This document shows, piece after piece, positions 33,716-40,049 of a stretch of 42,212 nucleotides of DNA. Both the position numbers and the translations under genes were made by a program. The stretch is taken from positions 1-42,212 of the forward strand of contig NZ_FTMG01000026.1 in NCBI RefSeq assembly GCF_900155965.1. The letters are read 5' to 3'. This DNA is from Mucilaginibacter lappiensis (GTDB taxonomy: Bacteria; Bacteroidota; Bacteroidia; Sphingobacteriales; Sphingobacteriaceae). The notes under the pieces were generated by a model. It searched no databases, was not told where the DNA came from, and saw nothing but the letters and a program-made list of their open reading frames with translations. Every line of letters begins with the position of its first letter. The first letter of the stretch is position 1.

Positions 33716-34714
33716 TTAAAAAGCGGTTGCCTTGAGTCGTAGCCCTGCGCGCTCATCAAGGCCAAATAACAAATTCATGTTTTGTACTGCCTGGCCCGAG
33801 GCGCCTTTAAGTAAATTATCCAGTATGCTGATGATTAATAGTTTACCCTCGTGCTTACTCACTTGGATAAAGCACTTGTTGGTATTCACAATTTGCTTTA
33901 AATCGATATTGCGATTGGTCACATGCGTAAAAGGGTGACCTTCGTAGTAGTTTTTATATAAATCTAAAGCTTTCTCTTCACTCAGGTCGCTTTCTGTATA
34001 TATTGAAGCAATGATGCCACGGGTAAAATCGCCGCGATAGGGTATAAAGTTGATTGCTTTATTGAAATTGCCCTGCAATTGCCTTAGTGATTGACCTATC
34101 TCATTTAGGTGCTGATGATTAAATGCTTTATAAACAGATAGGTTATCATTTCGCCACGTAAAGTGAGAAGTAGGAGCTAAGCTTTGACCTGCACCCGTTG
34201 ACCCTGTTGTGGCGGCCACATGGACCTCATTATTCAATAGATCTTTTGATGCCAGTGGCAATAAACCTAACTGTAAACAAGTTGCAAAACAGCCAGGATT
34301 AGCAATATTGGCAGCTGTTTTTATGGCTTCGCGATTTAACTCAGGCAGCCCGTACACAAAGCTTTTATTTTTGAATTTAGAGCTTTGAGTCAGACGGAAA
34401 TCCTGGCTTAGATCTATTATCTTGATATGATCAGGGATAACTGTCGATTCCAAAAACTTCTTTGCATCACCATGGCCAACGCATAGGAAAAGCACATCAA
34501 TAGCAAATGACAGCTCGCCGGTAAAACGCAGATTGGTATCGCCAAAAAGGTCGGTATGAACTTCATGAACATAATTGCCGGTATTGCTGTTGCTATGTAC
34601 AAAAGCTATCTCCACATGAGGGTGGTTGATGAGTATACGCAACATTTCACCACCGGTATATCCCGCACCGCCAATAATGCCCGCACGTACTTTATTTGAG
34701 GTTGATCCTGTCAT
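33716..34714 (-). CDS. argC: N-acetyl-gamma-glutamyl-phosphate reductase
   Basis: 332 residues. NADPH reduction of the acyl-phosphate to the semialdehyde, third step of arginine synthesis. Begins with a nine-residue extension, then AGIIGGAGYTGGEMLRIL (nucleotide-binding). The catalytic Cys lies in ANPGCFATCLQLG (about residue 148), and a long LGLLPLASKDLLNN stretch follows. The C-terminal GASGQAVQNMNLLFGL is the family end. ATG 34714 lies within the end of the cupin gene (23-base overlap) and no later start fits. Confidence 0.93.
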   Translation of the reverse strand: MTGSTSNKVRAGIIGGAGYTGGEMLRILINHPHVEIAFVHSNSNTGNYVHEVHTDLFGDTNLRFTGELSFAIDVLFLCVGHGDAKKFLESTVIPDHIKIIDLSQDFRLTQSSKFKNKSFVYGLPELNREAIKTAANIANPGCFATCLQLGLLPLASKDLLNNEVHVAATTGSTGAGQSLAPTSHFTWRNDNLSVYKAFNHQHLNEIGQSLRQLQGNFNKAINFIPYRGDFTRGIIASIYTESDLSEEKALDLYKNYYEGHPFTHVTNRNIDLKQIVNTNKCFIQVSKHEGKLLIISILDNLLKGASGQAVQNMNLLFGLDERAGLRLKATAF

Positions 34715-35045
34715 GGTTTGTTGATGGATAAGAATATAAAATAAACTCGAGATCGCTTCGATCGTTATTACTAATAAAATGCTTTTGACCGGGTAAGATC
34801 TCGATTCCTTGTTCCGGTTTTAGTTCCGTAACGTTGCCATCGATATGAAATGTAGCTCTCCCTTTTAAGATAAAGAATACCTGTGTGGCCTTTTCGTGGT
34901 AATGTAACTGTTCGGCGGTATCCGGTGGCATTAATTCCTGTTTAACAGATAATGCCTCAGTATCAATAAAAGTCCAGCCATGGCAGTCATCACCCCAGTT
35001 ATAGTGGTCAAGGCATTCACCCTTTGAAAAAGCTATATTAATCAT
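34692..35045 (-). CDS. Small cupin-domain protein
   Basis: 117 residues, single beta-barrel cupin. Motif 1 is HYHEKATQVFFILKG: His48 and His50 are present, but the usual Glu ligand position (55) is Gln. Motif 2 has PGQKHFISN with His89. Three of four typical metal ligands remain. Function unknown; cupins of this size can be isomerases, dioxygenases or sensors. It overlaps argG by 8 bases and argC by 23, so it is embedded in the arginine operon and must be co-expressed with it. Confidence 0.8.
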   Translation of the reverse strand: MINIAFSKGECLDHYNWGDDCHGWTFIDTEALSVKQELMPPDTAEQLHYHEKATQVFFILKGRATFHIDGNVTELKPEQGIEILPGQKHFISNNDRSDLEFILYSYPSTNHDRINLK

Positions 35046-36240
35046 TTTGTGATTGATTATTAACCTTGTGATAGATCATAACCTGGTTGCCGAATATTTT
35101 AGAGAATCCTTTAACATCCTCGCCAGACCATGAATTATTCATTTCGCCATAGCTACCAAATTTGTTCGACATCAGGTCGTGCTCCGACTCGATACCTATT
35201 ACCTGGAAGCGATACGGGTGCAGTTGTACAAATACCTTGCCGCTTACGTTTTGCTGGGTATCGCTTAAAAATGCCTCCATGTTGCGCATAATAGGGTCGT
35301 GGAACTGTCCTTCATGCAGCCAGTTTCCGTAGAAAGCGGACAGTTGGTCTTTCCAGGTCAATTGCCATTTGGTTAATACGTGTTTCTCTAAGGTATGGTG
35401 AGCTTTGATAATCACCATTGGTGCGGCAGCTTCAAAGCCAACGCGGCCCTTGATGCCAATAATAGTATCGCCCACGTGAATATCCCTGCCAATGCCATAA
35501 GGTTGTGCAATAGCCTGCAAAGCCTGTATAGCTTTTGTTGGGTGATCAAATTTTTGGTTATCAATACCAACCAGTTCGCCTTTTTCAAAAGAAAGCTCCA
35601 GGTTTCTTACTTCCGATTCAGTAACCTGGGTAGGCCAAGCTTCTTCGGGTAATCCTAAGTTGGAGGTAAGCGTTTCTTTACCACCTACAGATGTTCCCCA
35701 TATACCCTTATTGATAGAGTACTTCGCTTTTTCGAAGTTCATATCAACGCCATGTTTTTTCAGATACTCGATCTCTTCCTCGCGGCTTAGTTTTAAGTCG
35801 CGGATAGGGGTGATGATCTGTACTTCAGGTACCAGGATGTTGAAGATCATGTCAAAACGCACCTGGTCGTTACCGGCACCGGTACTGCCATGTGCTACAT
35901 ATTCTGCACCTATTTCTTTAGCATAGTTAGCAATGGCCGTTGCCTGGCTTACGCGTTCGGCACTTACCGAAAGGGGGTAGGTGTTATTTTTTAAAACATT
36001 ACCATAAATTAAAAAGCGAACACAGGTGTTGTAAAAGTTTTTGGTTTCATCAACCACATGGTGCGAGGTAACGCCCATTTTGTAGGCACGTTCTTCAACT
36101 CCTTTTAACTCTTCGTCGCTAAAACCACCAGTGTTTACTATAACGGAGTGAACTTCATAACCAAGATCCTGTGTTAAATAAATACAGCAAAATGAGGTAT
36201 CTAATCCACCGCTATACGCTAATACTACTTTTTTCTTCAT
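35038..36240 (-). CDS. argG: Argininosuccinate synthase
   Basis: 400 residues. Joins citrulline and aspartate with ATP. The ATP pyrophosphatase loop YSGGLDTS is at 9-16. AHGSTGAGNDQVRFD (about 115-129), the YSINKGIWGTSVGG segment and GRVGFEAAAPMV follow. The sequence is of the Bacteroidota/fungal lineage, not the E. coli long form. It sits 80 bases downstream of the GNAT gene across a word repeat. argH, the next enzyme, is not in the window. Confidence 0.95.
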   Translation of the reverse strand: MKKKVVLAYSGGLDTSFCCIYLTQDLGYEVHSVIVNTGGFSDEELKGVEERAYKMGVTSHHVVDETKNFYNTCVRFLIYGNVLKNNTYPLSVSAERVSQATAIANYAKEIGAEYVAHGSTGAGNDQVRFDMIFNILVPEVQIITPIRDLKLSREEEIEYLKKHGVDMNFEKAKYSINKGIWGTSVGGKETLTSNLGLPEEAWPTQVTESEVRNLELSFEKGELVGIDNQKFDHPTKAIQALQAIAQPYGIGRDIHVGDTIIGIKGRVGFEAAAPMVIIKAHHTLEKHVLTKWQLTWKDQLSAFYGNWLHEGQFHDPIMRNMEAFLSDTQQNVSGKVFVQLHPYRFQVIGIESEHDLMSNKFGSYGEMNNSWSGEDVKGFSKIFGNQVMIYHKVNNQSQND

Positions 36241-36248
36241 CTTTTTTT

Positions 36249-36285
36249 GAGCTTAAAGCTAAAAGCGGAAGGCTTAAAGCTTTTT
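36249..36285 (+). repeat. Word repeat (aagctaaaagcggaaggc family), copy 2
   Basis: GAGCTTAAAGCTAAAAGCGG, then AAGGCTTAAAGCTTTTT. It shares 18 bases (36255-36272) with 33578-33595 and is made of the word TTAAAGC. Lies between the GNAT and argG genes. Confidence 0.65.
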
Positions 36286-36320
36286 CTTTTTAATTTATGT
36301 GTATTTGTTATTATAAACCC

Positions 36321-36968
36321 TTAATCGTTATCGTGGTGTATTCTTTTCTTGATGGCGTTTTCAATGCGTTCAAGCAGGGTAGCTTTGTGTGTGATCCTTT
36401 TCATTTTCTCTTCGTCCTGCTTTTGTTTTTCGGCAGGATCAAACAACATGGCGGTACACATGCAGTTTTTACGCTCCTTGCTCATTAAAATATCATAGTT
36501 AACACAGCTTTTGCAGCCTGCCCAAAAGTTTTCGTCCTGGGTAAGCTCTGAATAAGTTACTGGTTCATAGCCTATTTCTGAATTGATCTTCATTACAGCC
36601 AGACCAGTTGTTAAACCAAATATTTTAGCCTCGGGATATTTAGTTCTGGAAAGCTGGAAAACACGGTGCTTAATGGCTTTTGCCAAACCTGCTTTACGAA
36701 ATTGCGGATTAACAATAAGACCTGAGTTAGCCACAAAATCGCCGTGGCTCCAGGTTTCAATATAGCAGAAACCGGCCCAGGTGCCATCTTTATGCAGCGC
36801 TATAACAGCCTTGCCTTCCAGCATCTTATTAGCAACATATTCTGGTGAGCGCTGGGCTATACCTGTGCCGCGGGCTTTGGCCGATTCGGCCATTTCAACA
36901 CATATTTGAGGCGCATAATCTACATGTTGTGCAGTAGCAACCTGAATATCAAAATCTTGTATGGTCAT
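36321..36968 (-). CDS. GNAT acetyltransferase, likely first enzyme of the arginine operon
   Basis: 215 residues. The GNAT fold has NSGLIVNPQFRKAGLAKAIK (acetyl-CoA loop near R91-K100). By position and family it is probably an N-acetyl- or N-succinylglutamate synthase-like enzyme; argA and argJ are otherwise missing here. The C-terminal third has cysteines C152, C155, C169 and C171 (CKSC ... CMC), a possible metal site, and a charged tail (KQKQDEEKMKR ... IHHDND). It is the first gene of the minus-strand operon, after a leader peptide and a long leader. Confidence 0.8.
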   Translation of the reverse strand: MTIQDFDIQVATAQHVDYAPQICVEMAESAKARGTGIAQRSPEYVANKMLEGKAVIALHKDGTWAGFCYIETWSHGDFVANSGLIVNPQFRKAGLAKAIKHRVFQLSRTKYPEAKIFGLTTGLAVMKINSEIGYEPVTYSELTQDENFWAGCKSCVNYDILMSKERKNCMCTAMLFDPAEKQKQDEEKMKRITHKATLLERIENAIKKRIHHDND

Positions 36969-37085
36969 TAAAATAGATATTACCGTTAAATTAATTGGCT
37001 TTTAAGGCCTTAATAATTAGATGGTTTTTAAAAGAATAAGTTTAAAGCTTTTTTCTTTTGGCGGGGTTTGTTACAGGAAATTAAT

Positions 37086-37211
37086 TCAAACCCTTGGCAT
37101 ATAGGGCCTTCGTCGGGGAGGGCAGCATAAAAAAACAGTTGAAACCAAAGCAGCGGCAGCCGGAGCAAATGTTGCTCTTATTGCGGGCTTATTTAAGCTT
37201 TGTAGATTCAT
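37086..37211 (-). CDS. Candidate arginine leader peptide
   Basis: A 41-codon frame starts at ATG 37211, about 30 bases after a good promoter, and stops at TGA 37088-37086, 117 bases before the GNAT start. The C-terminal part is CCPPRRRPYMPRV, with three consecutive Arg codons (CGA CGA AGG) and a fourth (AGG) near the stop. Control by ribosome stalling at Arg codons is the natural hypothesis, given that the operon makes arginine. No clear terminator/antiterminator pair was seen in the following 117 bases, so stalling could act on initiation or on Rho instead. Two other frames are also open in part, so the coding claim is unproven. Confidence 0.45.
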   Translation of the reverse strand: MNLQSLNKPAIRATFAPAAAALVSTVFLCCPPRRRPYMPRV

Positions 37212-37245
37212 TTTTTTGTGGTATTTACTGTGTTTTTAATTTGGG

Positions 37246-37278
37246 TGCAAATTATTGCATAAAATTTTACTTATGCAA
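37246..37278 (-). promoter_or_regulatory. Arginine operon promoter with operator dyad
   Basis: On the minus strand TTG (37278-37276) and TAATTTG (37254-37248) form a -33/-7 pair with a 21-base spacer. An exact dyad TTGCATAA-N8-TTATGCAA (37255-37278) fills that spacer. A second half-site pair TGCAAATTATTGCATA overlaps at 37246-37261. The dyad resembles ARG boxes of ArgR/AhrC repressors; argR itself is not in the window. Confidence 0.6.
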
Positions 37279-37359
37279 GAAAAAAATGATTTAATAACGT
37301 TAAGATTATATTCGTTTTTTTACGGCTTGCGTTTTAGCTTTTAGAATACTCCTGATCTG

Positions 37360-37620
37360 ATACCTTCTCTAAAACTTTTTAAACCTTAAATTTTAACACT
37401 TTTTTAGTCAAAAACAAGGTAAAAAGACTCGATAATTACCCACTTTAGCAGAACTTTAACGCCATTTTAACACTTTTTAACAAATTTTTGATGGGTTTTG
37501 AAAGGTTTAAAAAGTACTAACTAATTGTTATTCAGATAACTAAATATAAAACAGTCGGTTTTGGGTCTTGCTTTCCTTTAAATAAACAGCCCGGATCTCT
37601 GGATAAAAGAGAACCGGGCC
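37360..37620 (-). repeat. Duplicated 260-bp intergenic element, copy 2 (inverted)
   Basis: The minus strand repeats the order of copy 1 (4204-4464): hairpin, TAGTTAT, TTAGTACTTTTTAAA, the 27-base block with TGTTAAAAAGTGTTAAAA (37462-37488), a variable middle, and AAAGTGTTAAAATT then AAGGTTTAAAAAGTTTT. It points toward the arginine operon, 150 bases before its leader peptide. Confidence 0.7.
37589..37620 (-). terminator. GC-rich hairpin heading copy 2
   Basis: GCCCGG and CCGGGC pair with inner TCTCT/AGAGA around GGATAAA. It is the counterpart of 4204-4239. The poor U-tract on either side makes terminator function plausible, not certain. Confidence 0.45.
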
Positions 37621-37678
37621 CTAATGATATAAATATACTTAAAATTTTTGATAAGTAGCAAAGGCTAGGATGTTATCG

Positions 37679-38110
37679 TTACTTCTTCTCTTCAAATTTG
37701 TCTAAAACAAATCTTAGCTTATGATCCGGCATTTGCGGGCTTTCGGCGGTCAGGGTAACCTTGCCATCTTTGCCTTCAATGGTGAGGGTATACTCTTTTT
37801 CACCGTTTCCGTCTTCATCGCTGATGGTGGTGTTAATCACCGATTTTCCTTCTTTAAATGGTGTTGTCCAGTTACAGGTATTTGATTTGATGGTTCCTGT
37901 AAGAGTTTGTTTTCCGTTTTCGATATTAACCGAGATTTTCTTGTCAATTATTTCAATAACGGTTTGCTCGTCTTCAGTCCGCTCCAGGTTGCCACTGGCA
38001 TCCAGGTGTTCTGTTTTGGAGGTTACGAGTCTTAATTTTTTGTCGCATTGCGCCAGACACACGGTACTGCCGGCCAATAACAGCAGCAGTGCAATAATGG
38101 TTGATTTCAT
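37679..38110 (-). CDS. Unknown small exported protein
   Basis: 143 residues, function not recognised. A clear signal peptide (MKSTIIALLLLLAGSTVCLA) precedes a beta-rich, charged domain (about 25-140; DEQTVIEIIDKKISVNIENG, GDGKVTL-like strands) with two conserved-looking cysteines, C23 and C79, that could pair. It looks like a lipocalin-like or small secreted beta-barrel/sandwich protein. A good promoter (38142-38173) is placed 32 bases upstream. Confidence 0.7.
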   Translation of the reverse strand: MKSTIIALLLLLAGSTVCLAQCDKKLRLVTSKTEHLDASGNLERTEDEQTVIEIIDKKISVNIENGKQTLTGTIKSNTCNWTTPFKEGKSVINTTISDEDGNGEKEYTLTIEGKDGKVTLTAESPQMPDHKLRFVLDKFEEKK

Positions 38111-38141
38111 GGTTTTTACTTTATGTGGTTTAAAACTGAAA

Positions 38142-38173
38142 TAAAGATAAGTGTTTTAAATAGTAATATGCAA
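38142..38173 (-). promoter_or_regulatory. Bacteroidota-type promoter for the exported protein
   Basis: TTG (38173-38171) and TATCTTTA (38149-38142) with a 21-base spacer, the same spacing as the arginine promoter. Predicted start about 25 bases upstream of the ATG. Confidence 0.5.
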
Positions 38174-38271
38174 TACATAGTACTATTTAATAAAATTAAA
38201 ATCAATAACTATCTGATAATGAATAGGTAATTTATTCAGATGAGATATATTGCGGGAAGATAGATGTCTGA

Positions 38272-39228
38272 TCAGCGTTTATTTACGATATCATTGATGA
38301 TCATATTGGCATGGATACGCGAGTTTTCGATAAACCACAGGTGAGTATCTAAACCACCGCAAACTACACCGGCAAGGTACAAGCCCGGCAGGTTGGTTTC
38401 CATAGTTTCGGGATTGTATTGTGGGATGAATTTATCTTCAGACAATACAATGCCCAGCTTCTTCAGGAAATCAAAATTAGGTTGGTAACCTGTCATAGCC
38501 ATTACATAATCATTGGGGATGGTTACCAGGCCTTCGGACGTCTGGATATCTACTTCGTGCGGGCGGACGGCCTGAAGGTTAGAATTAAAATAAGCCTTGA
38601 TACTGCCTTCTTTGATGCGATTGATAATATCTGGCCGAACCCAGTATTTCACCCGATTACTTACTTCACCGCCGCGGATCACCAGCGTAACTTCGGCGCC
38701 TTTACGATAGGTTTCCAATGCCACGTCGATGGCCGAGTTGCTGGAGCCAACCACCACTACTTTTTGCAGGGTGTAAAAATGCGGATCCTGGTAATAGTGT
38801 TTTACTTTAGGCAGATCTTCGCCCGGGATATCCAGGTTAACCGCGATATCATAAAAGCCGGTGGAAAGGATCACCCTTTTGGCCTGATAGGTAGCTTTAC
38901 TCGTAGTTATGGTGTAAGTGCCGTTCTCGGTGGTAACATTGGTCACTTCCTCAAATAGGTTGATGGGTAGATGGTTGGAAAGCGCTACACGGCGATAATA
39001 CTCCAAAGCATCATTACGGGTGGGTTTATTATGTACGGTTACAAAAGGTACTCCGCCAATTTCCAGTTTTTCTGATGTAGAAAAGAAGGTCATGGTTGAT
39101 GGGTAATTATAAAGCGAATTAACCAGGCAGCCTTTTTCAATAATAACAAAACTTAACCCCGCCTTTTGAGCAGCCAAACCACAAGCCAAACCAATTGGGC
39201 CGCCACCTATAATGAGTATATCAAGCAT
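38272..39228 (-). CDS. ypdA: YpdA-family putative bacillithiol disulfide reductase
   Basis: 318 residues, FAD-dependent pyridine nucleotide disulfide reductase-like. FAD motif IIGGGPIGLACGLAAQKAG (about 6-24), the second motif VVVGSSNSAIDVAL (about 163-176) and the end GLYLAGVVCGGLDTH are seen. The redox-active CxxC pair of thioredoxin reductase is absent, as in YpdA, which reduces bacillithiol disulfide (BSSB) with NADPH. Bacteroidota lineages with this gene often make bacillithiol. The start ATG 39228 is followed upstream by TATATTCG (39240-39233), a possible -7 box. Confidence 0.88.
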   Translation of the reverse strand: MLDILIIGGGPIGLACGLAAQKAGLSFVIIEKGCLVNSLYNYPSTMTFFSTSEKLEIGGVPFVTVHNKPTRNDALEYYRRVALSNHLPINLFEEVTNVTTENGTYTITTSKATYQAKRVILSTGFYDIAVNLDIPGEDLPKVKHYYQDPHFYTLQKVVVVGSSNSAIDVALETYRKGAEVTLVIRGGEVSNRVKYWVRPDIINRIKEGSIKAYFNSNLQAVRPHEVDIQTSEGLVTIPNDYVMAMTGYQPNFDFLKKLGIVLSEDKFIPQYNPETMETNLPGLYLAGVVCGGLDTHLWFIENSRIHANMIINDIVNKR

Positions 39229-39260
39229 GTTGCGAATATAGGTAGTTTGGGGTTTCGCAG

Positions 39261-39440
39261 GAAGTAATATCGAATAATGAATTTTGAATGACGGATGACA
39301 AAGTGTAGGATAAAGGGTAGTGGTACTTTGTAATTAAGAAGTAATATCGAATAATGAATTTTGAATGCAGAATATCGAAGTGTAGGATAAAAGATAGTAG
39401 TACTTTGTAATTCGATATTCAGCATCCGATATTCTACATT
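39261..39440. repeat. 77-base tandem repeat and inverted words (aatatcgaataatgaa family)
   Basis: 39261-39337 and 39338-39413 are near-identical tandem copies (GAAGTAATATCGAATAATGA ...). The following 39412-39440 (TTCGATATTCAGCATCCGAT) inverts the same words, so the block can fold. It lies between YpdA and the thioesterase genes. The related word also occurs at 40013-40046. Confidence 0.75.
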
Positions 39441-39450
39441 TATCGACCCA

Positions 39451-39924
39451 CTAGCGTCCTGCTGCCTTATCTTCATGAAGCGTCATTACCGTACTGGTCA
39501 CCATGGCCACCACTTTGTCTTCTTCGTTTTTTACTTCACACTTGTAATGCGAAATAGTTTTGCCGCTTTGTAAAGGGGTGGCAATGGCTCTTAACTTTGA
39601 TTTCCATACCGGACGGTAAAAGTTTATTTTTAATTCTATCGAGGTAAAGGATTGTCCCTCTTTCATCAATGTGGAGTGTGCTGTGCCGATGGCTGCATCT
39701 GCTAGTTCGCAGATGAGTCCGCCGTGGACTGTACCTTGCTGGTTTCCATGGATCAGTGCATCGGCATCAATTTCAACGGTGGCGGTTCCGTGATCTACTG
39801 CTGCTATATTGATGGCTAAAGTGCGGGATATCGCTGTTGGATATCTCATAAGGGTTTCCATATCCGGAGTAAGCGTACCGGCTAACTGATGTTTAAGATA
39901 ATCTAAAACGGAGATCATAGGCAT
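39451..39924 (-). CDS. PaaI-like hotdog thioesterase
   Basis: 157 residues from ATG 39924. Hotdog fold acyl-CoA thioesterase. The GTVHGGLICELADAAIGTA segment contains the HGG motif of the PaaI/DUF4442 group, and FYRPVWKSKLRAIATPLQSG follows as strands. It would hydrolyse acyl- or aryl-CoA thioesters. ATG 39924 (MPMISVLDYL) is preferred to a TTG eight codons upstream as giving the family N-terminus. Stands alone between word repeats. Confidence 0.88.
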   Translation of the reverse strand: MPMISVLDYLKHQLAGTLTPDMETLMRYPTAISRTLAINIAAVDHGTATVEIDADALIHGNQQGTVHGGLICELADAAIGTAHSTLMKEGQSFTSIELKINFYRPVWKSKLRAIATPLQSGKTISHYKCEVKNEEDKVVAMVTSTVMTLHEDKAAGR

Positions 39925-40012
39925 GATGTAATTTGTATTATGGAACAAAACTAACTACAATCCGGCTCAATTAAAATATACAGTTTTGAAGTATTTGACC
40001 ATAACAGATGAA

Positions 40013-40046
40013 GAGGTAATATCGAATACTGAATACCGAATAAATA
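40013..40046 (+). repeat. Word repeat (aatatcgaata family), short copy
   Basis: GAGGTAATATCGAATACTGA and then ATACCGAATAAAT. It is a single degenerate relative of the 39261-39440 words, between the thioesterase and glycosidase genes. Confidence 0.5.
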
Positions 40047-40049
40047 TGG

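Larger units (their letters stand above)
36969..37678. other. Long leader and intergenic region upstream of the arginine operon
   Basis: 710 bases. On the minus strand from the gene outward: a perfect 12-bp palindrome TTAAGGCCTTAA (37002-37013), a Lys/Ala-rich AT stretch with TTTAAAGC words (37030-37047), a leader peptide (37086-37211), a promoter with operator dyad (37246-37278), then copy 2 of the duplicated element (37360-37620). No other credible gene is seen. Confidence 0.7.

Noticed and set aside
37094..37294. Open frame on the plus strand opposite the arginine leader
   Set aside because: It starts in non-coding DNA and runs over the promoter and operator; the minus-strand peptide fits the context better.
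39207..39476. Open frame over the tandem repeat upstream of ypdA
   Set aside because: It is translated repeat sequence (low complexity, TRYSxFKI-like words) and overlaps real genes on both ends.
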